Part shown: one piece after another, positions 35,677 to 48,368 of the stretch
Layout: each line of letters begins with the position of its first letter
Numbering within the stretch: the first letter of the stretch is position 1
Source of the DNA: Monosporascus cannonballus
Taxonomy: Eukaryota; Ascomycota; Sordariomycetes; Xylariales
Direction of reading: 5' to 3'
Assembly (NCBI GenBank): GCA_004154925.1
Contig: QJNS01000706.1
Coordinates: 1-64,000 of the forward strand
Length of the DNA stretch: 64,000 nucleotides
Notes under the pieces: model-generated
Database searches by the model: none
What the model was told of the DNA's origin: nothing
The model's input: the letters and a program-made list of their open reading frames with translations, nothing else
Position numbers and translations under genes: made by a program

Positions 35677-38600
35677 GGGCAAACCTTAGGAATAAGGCCG
35701 CAAAATTTTGTATCGAAATAACGTATAAAATGGTTTTTTTGGCCTTATTACGCCAGATTATAAAGCCGATAACCTTTAATAATAAAATATCGTATAATCC
35801 TAAATAAATCGGATATCCGTTTATACGTATTTTAAAATTTAATTAAATTATTTTAAAATTATTTTAAAATAATTATTTAATATATTTATTTATAATGTTA
35901 AGCTTTAACGTAATTAAATAAATAAGCTTTTTTTAATTTCGAATTTGCCCAAATCAAAAATGACGATAATTTTTTACAAAGTTTATTTTTTTATAATATT
36001 AAATAAACATATTTTTTAAGTGAAAATATTATAAAATTTATAATAGGTTAAATAATATAACAAAAGGCCCTTTTCGTAAGTATAAAATATTTTAAGTAAT
36101 TATTAAAAATTACACTTAAAGCTAAAATATTTTTATAAGTAAAAATTTATAATTTTTTAAAAACGTTTGAAAATTATTGTTATATTAATATAGTTTAAAG
36201 TATAAATTATTTACGATATTATATTATTTTAAACGCCAAACGTTAAATAATTTAAAAATACGTTAAAAAAATTAAAAAATAATTAGGTTTTATAAAACAA
36301 AATATAAAAATAATTTCCTTAATATTTTTAACCTTAATATTAACGTTAAATTCGTGTCGATTTATAAAGGCATTATTTGCCGAAAATAATTAAAATATGC
36401 GACAAAATTATATTAAAGAGTTTATAATTTTATTAATAATAAATTCCGTAACCTTAATATAATGCGTATATAAAAATTCGTTATTATTTTTTATACAAAT
36501 ATTTGATAAAATATTTTTGTTCTAAATCGGTAATAAATATTAAAAATATTAATAAAATAATTAAAAAATAATTAAGGCAAAAAATTACTTATCGGATCGT
36601 TATATAAAATTCTTAAATTTAAGGTATAAAAAGATTTTCCTGTAATTAAGATATTAAGTCTTCTAAATAATTAATAATAAATTTATAACGAATATCGATA
36701 ACGGAATTATTATAATAATACAATATTTCGGCCATTTTATTATTAATATTAATATATATTTTATTATAATTATTTAATATTATAAATATATTTTTTGCTT
36801 TAATTTATTTCATTATAACTTAATTAAAATATTATTATTTTAGCCGGTTATTAATAATTAATAAAATATTAAAATAATGATGAAATAATATTTATTAATA
36901 AATATTGATTTTTTGCTTAATAATTATATTTTATATTATTTAGTTTTCGGGAATTGTATATCAATATAAGTATTTTTAAATATTTAATTTACTTTTAATT
37001 TATTATTTTCAATTATAACGAATTTTTTTAATATTATTTTATTTTGCCGAAATATTAGTTTTTCAGGTCCGAATATTTTTAGTATACGAATTTTAAAATA
37101 ATAATTTGTCGAATTTTTAATACTTAAGTAATAAGAGTATTACAAAATTAAAAATTAAAAATTTTAAATATAATTATTTTAGGATTATTTTAAAAATTAA
37201 ATAATAATAATTAAAAATAATGTATTATAAGAAGACAAACCAATAAAATGTAATTAAGCTAAAAATAAAACGAATTAACTAATTAAATAAAAAAAATAAA
37301 ATAGAAAACTTTTAATTAAATAAAAATTTATATAAAATATATAAAACCTAAAGGTTTATTAATTAAAAATTTTATATTTATAAATTATATAATAAATTTT
37401 GTTAACTTAAATAATATTAATTATTTTTTAATCCTTTTTTAAATAAATATTTCAAATAAATAAAAAAGGATTAATTAAAATAATTTATAAAATATATATT
37501 ATTTTTGTAAATGTTTTTTAAAACCTTAATAATCGGCCTTAAAATAATTATATTTTAATAAAAATAAATTTCTCGAATAATATAATTATTTTTTACCTAA
37601 AACGTTATTTGTTTATTATAAATAACGTAAAAACTATTATTTTAAAACAAAGAAATAAAAAATTTTCTGCAACTTTTTATAATATTTTTAAAGTAAATAT
37701 TTTTATCCGTATAAATTGAAATAATGTATTTACAAATATTTCGCGAATAATATATTAAAATAATATTTTCCCGAAAATTAAGTAAGTAATTTTCTGGCAT
37801 TTTCGAATTTCGCGGAATATATTTACTAAAAAATATTAATAATAAAATAATTATAAAATAATCCGGATTATATACTTATTATTAGGCTTCGGTTTATAAT
37901 GCCGAACTTTACGCGTAAATACTTTTAGTTAAAATTTTATCGATTTATTTAACGTTTTTTTGGCGGATTTAAAAATAAAATTAATTAATAATACTAACTT
38001 ATTTTATATTATACGTCAAATAGGTATATATTTAATAAATTTAAATAACGGGGAAAAATCAAAAATAAAATTATTAAAATTTTGGTTAAGTTTATTTTGG
38101 GTATCTTTAATTCGTAAAAATTTTTAAAGTATTATTTAAAATTAGTAAATTTTTAATTATACTATTTTGGTAGTATTAAACTCGAATTAAACTAAATAAT
38201 GCAAATAATTTTATTATAAAGGTTTAATAAAAAGAAAAAAATAAATGACGTTCGAAAAAGTTAATACGTAATTTTAAGACTTTCTATCGCTAATTATTTA
38301 TGTAATTTCGATTATTTCTTTTTATTTTCGCTAATTATCCGTTTATTATAAAAAGTTTCTTTATTATAACTTTAATCGAATTTATTATAATATCGAAATA
38401 ATATTATAAATTTTCGAAAACTTTAACTTTAATAATAATAATTTCGATACTGATAAATTGTTACAAAATATTTTTTTATAAAATAATAACTTTAATTAAG
38501 ATAATAATAAAACACCTAACCAAAATTATATGCTAAAAAGCGACAATAAAAATTACTAAAATTAAAAACCGATTAAAATAAATTTAAGTTAAAAATAAAA

Positions 38601-39399
38601 TACCCGAAAACCAAATTCGGAACCTAATTATTTATAATTTAACCAATAATTACCGAACAAAAAACAACTTAATTTACCGAGCTTACCCAATTAAAAAAAC
38701 CGCTTTATTACGCCAGATTATTCGAACCGATTTTAATCTCAAATATAACAAAAAGCAAATTTTCATATTATTAACCGGGAATATTATGAATATCGAAAAT
38801 ATTAATACGAAAATTAAATAGTTTAATTCTAGCGGTAATTATGGATTCAAAAAATTATTAATAGCAAAAATAACCAAAACCTATTAAACGAAATTATTAA
38901 TATATTTAATAAACTAAACCGTAATTCGGAATATTAAAAAAACTTTATATAAATTTATTAACCGATAATTTGGCAGCTTAAAATTAAATATTGGCGATAT
39001 AGGTATTATTTTATATATTTTATTTTTCCTCAAAAAATAAATTAAGTTTTATAAAAAAATACTTACAGAATAATATATACCGTAAAAAAGTAAATTAAAC
39101 GAACTTAATTACTAATAACAAAGTCCTTAATATAATCATAGTATATATATTGTTTGAAATAATTTTGAATTAATTATTATATAACTTTTTATTAATAGGT
39201 TTTTATTGGATTTGTTTTATTTTTAACTTTTCTCCCTTTTTTTAAGGAGTAATAATCTTAAAATAATTTTTATTTATTATAAATAAAACTTAATATTATT
39301 TAAAATATTTAATTTTAATTAAATTCTTTGAATTAATTACTTCGTATTTTAATATTTACCTATTAGAGATCTTCTAAATAAATATTGCCAAACTATAAT

Positions 39400-39900
39400 A
39401 TTATTTTACCATAACGGCTTTAAATTACTAATAATAAAAACATATATAAAATATATACGGATATATATTAAAGCAATTATTAAATATGGAGTTAAAATAT
39501 CGTTTTAAAATTTTATATATTAATTATTTATAACGTTTAAATTATATTTTATTTGGTATTTTCGTTTTAAAAAATTAATATTTATTAAATTAACCGGGAA
39601 TAAAAAAGTATTATTTTTTAATTAATATTTAACTTTATAATATTAAATCGAATAAAGTTAAGAACGATAAATTATTACGTCGGGTAAAAAAATTAGGAAT
39701 AACCGACCAGTTTCGCGTTTTTATTACGGATAATAGCTTTGGTATTAAATAAATAATTATACAAAAATAACTTTATCGAAAATTAAGCGATAAATTCCAA
39801 TAGGTAAACGAAATTCGGCATTATATATATATATATTATATGCTTTATAAAAGGCATTTAATAATTTTTTTAAAATTTATAATATAAAGCTATTAAATAA
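39400..39900 (+). pseudogene. Degenerate hAT-like transposase fragment
   Basis: The plus-strand frame around 39690-39830 reads LGITDQFRVFITDNSFGIK, then QVNEIRHYIY-like sequence separated by stops. This matches the catalytic neighbourhood of fungal hAT transposases (ITDxxxxxxTDNASNN ... RCxxHxINL). The second and later motifs are heavily damaged. With the 8-bp duplication of the enclosing unit it supports a hAT origin. The 5' and 3' limits are unclear. Confidence 0.5.
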
Positions 39901-42689
39901 ATTTAAAAACATTTTGAGCGAATAAAATAAAAAATTTAAAAGTTTGCCGAAATAAGGCAAAAACTTTATTAATTCGAAAAGAAAATATATAATTATATTG
40001 GTATGTATTTTTTTTAAAATAATTATAAAATAAATATTTAATTTTTATAATTATGCGTATTTATTATTTAGATTTATTTCGGCTTTAATAAAAAAAACCT
40101 TTGTATAAATCTAATAAAATATGATTATAAATAAAATTTTGGATTACAAGAACGTACTTTAGATAATTCGTAACGTTTATAGCCGTTAAAATTCGGTAAT
40201 TCTTTTCTTATTACGTATTATAAAAATATATTTCGCAATTTAAAGATTTATGCGTAAATATCCACCATTAAAAAACGGATTATATATTACCCCTTAACGA
40301 TATCAAATTTATTCATTATTTGGTTAATATTTTTTAAATATTTTATTTAAATAACGAATAATTTCGGTATTTTCCGGGAAAACCATATTTTTTATATAGT
40401 AAACGGGTACAAAATTATGTTTAAGCATTTACGTAAATGCGAAAAGCATATCGTTAAGATTTATTAAAAGTATTACCCGGATAAAAAACCAAAAAATAAA
40501 AAAATAAAAAATAAGAAAAAATTAATATTTTCTAAATTTATTAACCGGTTATTAACATAGTTACGATTATTACGAAAAAATATCAAATTAATTATTTCAA
40601 AAGTTTTTAAATATATTAATAAGTTATTTATTAATAATTACTTATTAATTTATTTTTCCGTCCTGATTTATTTATTATTAAGTAATACGGCCATTAAATT
40701 CCGTAATTATTTTAACGGCTGGCAAAAGTATTTTTAATTAAAATTATTTAATAATATATTTTACGAGAAAGCCGTTAAATGTTTTAAGCAAACGTATAAA
40801 AATATTAGAAAAAATATAATAACCGGAATATATAATTTATTATACGTACTTTTATTTTGGATTACGAAAATTTTACCGAAATTTTCTTATTAAATTTAAA
40901 TTTTAAAAATTATTTTTTAATTATATTATTTAAGTATTCGTCCGAACGAAACGGGTTTAATATTATAGTAATAAATTAATAATATATTTCCCGGGTTTGC
41001 TTATTTTATACGTAATTTATTATATATTTAATATTTTCTTTATATTAATTAAATGTATTTAAAATTGTATTCGATTAAAATATTATTGTAACCGGTAATT
41101 AAAATTATTATAATAATTTAAATAAATTTTAATCATATTATTTTATATCTAAACCAAAGTATTTAATTTGGATAACGATATTATATACGATAATAACAAC
41201 CCCGTTTATATCCGAAAATAATTCGAAAAACGTAAAGAAAAAATACGGGAAATATTTTAAATTCCGTTTATCGAAAATCTAAGAAAGTTGCCGGATTAAC
41301 ATAATTTATCACTAGATAAACTTTACGGAATATTAAATAATAATTTAAAAAATCCGGATAAAACGGAAAATAGCAAGAATGAAAATTAGATATTTCGGAA
41401 ATCTTCATATATTGATTTGATTATGAAGGTAAACGGATTTTAGCACAAAGGAATTACATTTAAAAATTAATTTCGCAGAAAAAAATTAATTAATACCAAA
41501 AATAAAGATATTATTAAAAAAAATACGCGAACAAGATATCGAAAAATCAAACTTTAACGCTTACTTAAAACCAGCCGTTTTTCCGAAATAATTTAGGTTT
41601 ATTATTATAATTATAACAAACCAGGCCCGTAATTATTAGGTTAAGGCAATAAATAACATAATTAATATATTTGTAACTCTTGAAAACGGATTGAATTTAA
41701 TATAATATTATTCCTTTTTTATTATTTATTTTTATTATATAATATATAAATTTTTATTATACAAAATATTTATTTATATAAATTAAAATTTAAAACATAA
41801 TCGTAAAATAATAATATTATATATATTATTTTTACTATAATAAAAAAATAAAACTTTTTAAAATAAGGTATTTAAATAAATTATAAAAACTTTTTTTAAT
41901 TGCCTTATATTACTTTATATATCTTACTTTTTAAAAAAATTACTTTTATTTTTATTTAATTACAAATTTGCAAAATATTATTAATTATTGTACCGCCATT
42001 GTAATTAATAATTTTATATTATTATAATAACTAGTTTAATTATAATAATAAGATTTTATTAAAATAATTTTAAAATAATTATTTATTAAGAATTTAATAA
42101 TTGTAATAATAGCCAAAATAACGCGCATTAAATAAATGGCTTATTAATTAATTTTGGAATCAAAAAATTACTTAGGGTTAAAAAAAGAATTTCCCGCATT
42201 ATAAAATAATTCTCGGCTAGGAAAATAATATCTAAAGGCCCGGTTTTTTTTAAAAGGCAAAAATAATACGTTTTGCCTAGTAATAAATTTTCATTAAAAA
42301 ATAAAATACTTTTAAAATAATATTAATATATATAGCTGCCGTTTTGCGTAAGATTTAACGATATTAAATAAATATTAAATTATTATTTAAAAAAGCGTTT
42401 TTTTAACGTTTAATAAGGGAAATTTCGTAATAATTTAAAAATTAATTACAATTTTAAGTTTTTGTTATAAGCGTTATGTAAAAAGCGGCAAAAATTATGT
42501 TAGTCGAATGATTTAAAAACAAATAATATATAAAATAATTTTAAAATAATTTAAATTTTTATAATAATTAATTTTTACGTTATTTATGCTAAATAAATTA
42601 TTATTTAATAAAAAAATATGTAATTAATTAAAAATATTTTAGGTTATTACTAAAATTTAACAAAACCGTAAATAAAAAATACGGCTCTC

Positions 42690-42880
42690 GGTAAAAAACC
42701 TAGCGTTTCGTTAGGTAAAATTTATAACCAAAATTTTAAGCGTATTAAAAAAGAAAATGCACAAAATAATAATGCGCAAAATAATAACGCACAAAATAAT
42801 AATACGTAAAATAATAACGCGCAAAATAATAAGAATTCGGATAATACGTAAAATAATAATAATAATAAAATTTTAAATAA
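42690..42880 (+). pseudogene. RIP-damaged coding relic with AQNNN repeats
   Basis: One plus-strand frame reads ALGKKPSV and KRIKKENAQNNNAQNNN and continues with further copies of a 15-bp unit (CAAAATAATAAYGCG, Ala-Gln-Asn-Asn-Asn). Two Gln codons have become TAA. The frame stays coherent for about 60 codons in a region otherwise dense with stops. It may be the C-terminus of a transposon protein, family unknown. Confidence 0.45.
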
Positions 42881-43044
42881 AATTTAAGCTCGGTTTAAAA
42901 GGAAATCGGCATTATTTAGTTTTATAATATTTAAAAAATTTTATATAATTTAATTATAAATTTTTTAATATTACTATTTTTACCGGATTATTTCAGATTA
43001 TTTTAAATTATTAAAACGATTTGCTTTATATATAAATTTTTTAT

Positions 43045-43205
43045 CCATTAGGTACCCGTGGGTCCTTAGCAAAACTCAATAGGTACTCAATGGGTCCTTG
43101 GCAAATCCGATAGGTACCCGCGGGTACCCACCAAATCAGATGGGTAGTGGATGAGTACCTATCAGGACCCATGGGTCTTCGTGGGTCATCCACGGGTACC
43201 CATTC
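43045..43205. repeat. Right subterminal repeats of the hAT element
   Basis: Several copies in both orientations of GGTACCCGYGGGT and of AATGGGTCCTTGGCA-like segments correspond to those at the left end. Composition is normal, unlike the adjoining interior. Confidence 0.7.
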
Positions 43206-43215
43206 CCTCACCCTA

Positions 43216-43223
43216 GATATCAC
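43216..43223. repeat. Right 8-bp target-site duplication (GATATCAC)
   Basis: Perfect direct copy of 27753-27760, abutting the right inverted end. Confidence 0.85.
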
Positions 43224-44396
43224 CTTTTTGGTTCTTTTTCTCCTATGGGTGAATGCCGGACTCGGACCACTTCGAATATTATACAGCTCGATGCAATTCT
43301 TGGATTAGATCTACACCATCATCTCATATATATATATATATATACCTACATGGTGTTTCCTGATGCGCGCCATCTCCACAAGGGAGACGCCATACAATAT
43401 ACCATGAGCATCCCGTCCCATAGAACATCGCTCGGGTCTCGAAATAGCGTTTCACGACCACGGTCTAACAAAGAACCCATTTTCGATTTAGTCCATCATT
43501 AGGGGTCTGCCAGTTACATAGACTGCTCCATGTCTCTGAAATGCGCATAAGCCTTTACTAGCTCTCTTACACGCGCGGCCTGGCCTTTCTTCGCACACTT
43601 TATTGGAGACACGAGACAAGAGTGTTTTCCGAAACCTGTTTCAGAAAGCTATTCACGATGAGGTCCTGCGCCATCAGCGAGGCAGTGATTGTTGGCTTAG
43701 CTACTACGCCCCCACGCCTGATGACGGGACCCGCCGCACAGCGCTATTTACGGCGGATGACTGATTAACTACCGGAGAAATAGGGTTGGTAACGGAAATC
43801 CGTGCGCTTGTATCAGATATGCCGTGGAGAATTTCAGCGACGGGGTCGAGGGAAGGAAGAACACTAGCGGATTTGGTGAGGCTGCGACGCGGCGCCGACC
43901 CAGAATTTGGAGTCAGTTGGGGCCTGGATAGCGCTGACCCCTATCTCGTATGGGGAGGTGAGGACAGGTGCTATGTATCTACCCCGTTCCCTAAACGGTA
44001 GCGAGTATGATGTCTCGGTCGTGAGCCTTGGCCACTGCTTTGCGGGTGCCTGGTGGTCTATTATGATACTGAGTGTTTCGTAATGTCCTTTGGTTCTTCG
44101 ATGGTTGAGGCTCTTGACTTGGCGTTGAATAGGCTGGTTGTTCCTTTTCGGGGCTCTCCGTCATGAATAAGTACCACGGTAGAACGGTGTGGCCCCGTGG
44201 GAAACATTTCGAGGACTAGGCGGCTCCAGTCTACTTCCGAAGATGTAGTCGCCGAGCACCCCATGTCTTGAAGACCGCTCCTACTCCCGCTTACCTCCTT
44301 ATCTCTAAACCTACCCTATCCAACCAGGATGTCATGTGTAGAGCGACTCGTTCTTGATTGGCAGCATGCTAGTCCTGGCTGGACCTCCTTTTCCTG
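43224..44396. other. Normal-composition island between two AT-rich blocks
   Basis: It contains a (TA)n microsatellite near 43328-43345 and short frames (43245-43502, 43786-44001, 44061-44264) without recognisable domains. It would have been next to the STI1 3' flank before the hAT element inserted. Confidence 0.5.
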
Positions 44397-44693
44397 GACC
44401 TTAATAATATCTTTAGGGGCCGAAATAAGTTGTTATTAAGGTTACGAAGATAATAAGCTTTTCTAGGATCAAATAATAAGGGGTACCATGTTATTTATTA
44501 ATTAAAACCCTTTTTCGATCAGGGATAAATTGTTTAATTTGGTTGGGATTTTTTATTAATTAATAACGAGAATTACATATATTATTTATTGGTTAAACGT
44601 CGTTTTATTATTATTTACACTAAATTTAGAAAAAGTTATGCCTTAATTCGATAGTAATTTATTTGTCGGCTAATAGTTAAAAAGTTATTAAAA

Positions 44694-45108
44694 TATAACG
44701 AATTTATTATATATCTACTTAAAAATATAAATAATATCCGAAATAAGATTTTAATTTACAAATAATAACAAAGCGAAAAAATTATTTAAAATTTTATTCG
44801 TTAAAAGATTTAAAGGTTTTTCTATAATAAAAAAAGGTTATTTTTGATTATAAGCCTAAATTAACAATTAAAAAACAAAATTAAGTAAATATTGCTTATA
44901 TAAAAAACTTAATTTATTATATATTTATCCTTTTTTAAATAAATATATCGTAAATCTATATAATTTATATAAATTGGTCCTAATTATCTAGATTTTTTAG
45001 ATTACTTTAAAAAGGCCAAGTTTTTCTTAGCCGATATTTAGCCGTAACGCGGTTGCGCTAGGCCTTGAAGATAGGTCTTCTCGGAACAGGAACCTCTGTT
45101 CCGTAACA
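44694..45108 (-). repeat. Diverged inverted LTR of the chromovirus family
   Basis: Bases 44694-44945 match the reverse complement of the 28466-28882 LTR closely: both run TATAACGAATTT/TTTATTATATAT, then AATATCC(G/A)AAATAAGATTTT, then TTTATTATATATTTATCCTTTTTT. The other half is more diverged but ends CCGTAACA at 45108. That gives 415 bp, nearly the 417 bp of the other LTRs. Flanking bases (TAAAA and AAAAT) do not form a clear duplication, so a solo LTR or a fragment are both possible. Confidence 0.6.
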
Positions 45109-45768
45109 AAAATGATATCGAAATTTATTATTTAATATCGTTTTAAAACAAAAGTTTCGAAATAATTAATTTCGTGTTAAACTTTTTCCTTATTATTATC
45201 GAAATCTTAATTTAGAATATTCGTAATTATATATAATTTTGACTTATATTTTTAAAATAATTTAAATTCGTTCACAATATTTAATATAATATACTTTCTA
45301 CTTAAAATTCCGTAATTTATTATTACAGTACATAAATACGTTTTAATTTATATATTTAAAACCCAAAAATTTTAAAGGGTTTTATTGTTCTTTTTAAAAT
45401 CTTTTTTTAAAATTTCTTTTAATATCTTTTTATTTCGTTATTCTATTACTTTTTTGTAAATAACATTTTTTGAGATTTTTTAAATTTATTAAAACTTATT
45501 TGCATTTTTTCGCATAATATATTAAATTATTACATTTATTATTGTTGTCGAAAGTATTTATTTTAAAAGTTTTATTAATTATTTTTAATTATTTTATAAG
45601 CTTTTATCTTATTTAATAACTTAATATTCTGTATAACGTATAATATTTTATTAATTCTTTTAGAACATATCTTTTTTAATAATATTCTCGAATAAACTAT
45701 CGCATTTCTTTCTTTAATATTTATTATATTTTAAAGTTTATTAGAAATACAAACTAAACATAAAAATC

Positions 45769-45773
45769 CGTAA
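45769..45773. repeat. Left target duplication of solo LTR (CGTAA)
   Basis: Repeated exactly at 45949-45953. Confidence 0.8.
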
Positions 45774-45948
45774 TGTCAGGTGCTAAGGGGTGTACGCGTC
45801 AGGGCTACGTCACTTTTACGAGCTCGATGCGGAGGTCGGCTATATATATAGGTGGTTTCTCTCCAGAAATGAGGTGGAAGGTCAGGTTTTAGACTGTTCT
45901 CAATAAATGGGTTACCTTGCCACTCTGACCTCCCAACAACACCTGACA
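45774..45948. mobile_element. Un-RIPped solo LTR, 175 bp
   Basis: It begins TGTCAGGTG and ends CACCTGACA, a perfect 9-bp inverted end of the TG...CA type, with the perfect 5-bp duplication CGTAA on both sides. Inside are a TATA-like run (CTATATATATAGG, about 45839-45851) and AATAAA (about 45902), consistent with LTR promoter and polyadenylation signals. Orientation is therefore probably plus. Its composition is normal while the surroundings are extremely AT-rich. Confidence 0.8.
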
Positions 45949-47750
45949 CGTAATTACTTTTAGCAATATTCTTTTACAATATACTAAATTAGTTTTTTTT
46001 ACAAATTAATAAATACATTAATTATAAAAATAAAAAATATTTAGTTACAAATATTACTTTTTTTTGAAATTAATTTTATAAAGCTATATATCGGTCGATA
46101 TCATTTTAAAAGGTTATAATTCGAATATATCGATATTAGCAGTTATTTACTTTATTATTTGTCATTTAAGTAAAAAATTAAATTTTCCTTATATGTACCC
46201 ACAATACGTTAATATATAAATTTTTTTATTCGGTTTATATAAGACATTTTGGTTCTTTATAATATATAATATATATTTTACTATATCGGTTTAGAATTTA
46301 ACGTAAATAATCTTCATTTATTTCTAATCGTTTCTTAATTATTTTTAAGGCTTATTATTATTTTTCTAACCGTTTTTAAATTAACTTTTTAATTTTTCGT
46401 ATTTAGCGTTAAATTTTCTATTATAATATCCTTTATTGGTATTAAATTCGAATTATAGTAATATATTATATATTCTTAATAAATAATTTATTATTTGTAT
46501 TAATTTACTCCTTGTCTAAAATAATAGTTTAATTACCTTATTATTAATATTTTTTACAAATATTTTCATAACATCTTATTTAGTTATAATTATAATATTA
46601 TATTTAGCTTTCAACTTTACGTTAAAGTACTTCGAATTCTGTAAATCCTAACGTAATGTCATAAAAAGAGTTATTATATTAAAAATATTAATATTAATTA
46701 CATATTCAATTTTGCTATTATATTTGCTCTTAGTATTCTTTATACGTTAAATATCTTATTTATTATTAATGTTAATTATTATACTAATATAATTTAATTA
46801 GAAATCGGGTTAATTAATTTTAAAAAATTTAGTTGCTAAAACTTTTAATTTTTAATTTAATTTGGAAATTAATTAAGCCAACGTGTTACTGAAATAAAAT
46901 ATTAAATCCTTTTATTATAATTATTAACTCTATATTTCGGCGTTTATATTTTGGTTCATTATTTCGAAAACTTTTATTAATATTTATTTTAACATATTGT
47001 TTTTTATTAGTAAAATAACATATTTTCTTATAATATATTTGAACTATATAACTATATTCCCCGTAATTCGGTTTATTACAAATTTTATTTTCAAAATAAA
47101 TATAATAAATTAAATTAGAAACTACCTAAAATAAATTCGAAGATATATTAAAAATAATTATAATATTATAAATTCTTTTTAAATAATTTAAATTCAAAAA
47201 GCTTTAAAATCGTTGTAAATTTTCTAATAAAATTTAATTAAATAACTTAATTTAATTTGTAAAATTTCTTAATATCTAGAATTTTATATTTATCTTTAAA
47301 CTTTTTATATACTGGTTAAAGTGATTTTAAAAAAGCAATATTTTTCTTTTTACAATAAATAGGATATACATTTAAAAAATCGAGTTGTCGAAAAAAAGTT
47401 TTTAATTAAATTATGTTATTATTATTTTTTCTTCAAATTCCTGTTTTTTCTTTCTAAGTTTTGTAAATTAATTAGTAATTCACAAATATATCGTCGAAAG
47501 TATTTTTTAAAGTTTTATAATATTGTTATACAAAAACTTATAACGTATAATAGTTAAATTTTTAATTAATTATTAGATATAAATCGTACGGATTTATATT
47601 AATAGAAATATCGTAAGAAACTAAATAATAAATATAATAATCCATTATATTTTATAAAACTAATAATATTTTAAATACGGAATTATTATTATAAATTGGT
47701 ATTATTTTAATTATAAAAATAATAAACGTATATATCTTAATTTAGCTTAT

Positions 47751-47853
47751 TAGTTTACTATTAGCAAGTTAGTAATCCGGTTTACTAGCTTATTATTAAT
47801 AAATTAGTGATCCGGCTTACTAGTTCATTATCAGTAAGTTGGTGATTCGTTAC
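47751..47853. repeat. 35-bp tandem repeat, about three copies
   Basis: Units start at 47751, 47786 and 47821 with the pattern TAG(C/T)TTA(C/T)TATTA...AGT(A/G)ATCCGG(T/C)TTAC. The third is slightly shorter. Differences between units are mostly C/T or G/A. Confidence 0.8.
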
Positions 47854-48368
47854 GTGATCTGACTTACTTGGTCTTCTTAGCTGTTCTTATTACAACCGTT
47901 TCTAAAGGCCGTAACTTGTCCGTACGTAACAGTATTAATATAAAATTTAACCATATTTTTTTATTTTCTTTTTAAAAAATATATAAATTGTATAATTATA
48001 AATTTATCCAAAATGTCTAAAAATATATATATTAAAATATTTAAAAATATATAATTTAAATCTTAAATATTTATATTAATAAAATAATAAGTATATTATG
48101 AAAATAATAACAGAATTTCCATGAATTTTAATCATATATATGTAATATACATATTAAAATGCAATTAAAAATATAAACCCGATTTACTTTTATATGATTT
48201 TAATATTATATATCAAAACATATACTTAAAAAATAAATTATATAATTATATAATTTTTAAAAGCTTTTAAGAAATAACAATACCGAATTTCTTTTATATG
48301 CGTAAATATAATTATTTTTTTAAAAAAAGAAGTACCGGAGATACATAAAGTAACTTCCTTTTAATAAG

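Larger units (their letters stand above)
35677..43044. other. AT-rich interior of the hAT element
   Basis: Very AT-rich, RIP-like sequence without open frames. Legible relics are a hAT-like transposase piece (39400-39900) and a coding-type AQNNN repeat (42690-42880). Phrases such as TTATTACGCCAGATTAT occur at both about 35747 and 38707, hinting at internal duplication or another nested element. The rest cannot be assigned by eye. Confidence 0.55.
27761..43215. mobile_element. 15.5-kb hAT-superfamily DNA transposon with nested retroelement
   Basis: The left end reads TAGGGTGAGGGA and the right end TCCCTCACCCTA, a perfect 12-bp terminal inverted repeat. It is flanked by the perfect direct 8-bp duplication GATATCAC. 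Eight-bp duplications with TAGGG/CAGGG ends define hAT elements. Subterminal repeats of the type ACCCGCGGGTACCCAATGGG and GGTCCTTGGCA occur at both ends (27783-27855 and 43045-43205), as expected for transposase-binding sites. Without the nested chromovirus the unit is about 8.2 kb. Inside it is extremely AT-rich with stop codons throughout, typical of RIP, while the outer 100-200 bp keep normal composition. Degenerate hAT-like transposase is seen near 39.4-39.9 kb. Further nested elements in 35.7-43.0 kb are possible. Confidence 0.8.
44397..48368. mobile_element. Second AT-rich, RIP-like transposon block
   Basis: About 4 kb of strongly AT-rich sequence without open frames and with sharp borders to normal composition. 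Assignable pieces are an inverted chromovirus-type LTR (44694-45108), a clean solo LTR (45774-45948) and a 35-bp tandem repeat (47751-47853). The rest is presumably decayed transposon, but no protein domain is legible. Confidence 0.6.

Noticed and set aside
42760..42880. CRISPR-like array
   Set aside because: The 15-bp units are contiguous coding repeats without spacers, in a eukaryotic genome.
27761..43215. Giant Starship-type cargo element
   Set aside because: No tyrosine recombinase captain-like gene or intact cargo is legible. An 8-bp duplication with TAGGG inverted ends fits hAT instead.
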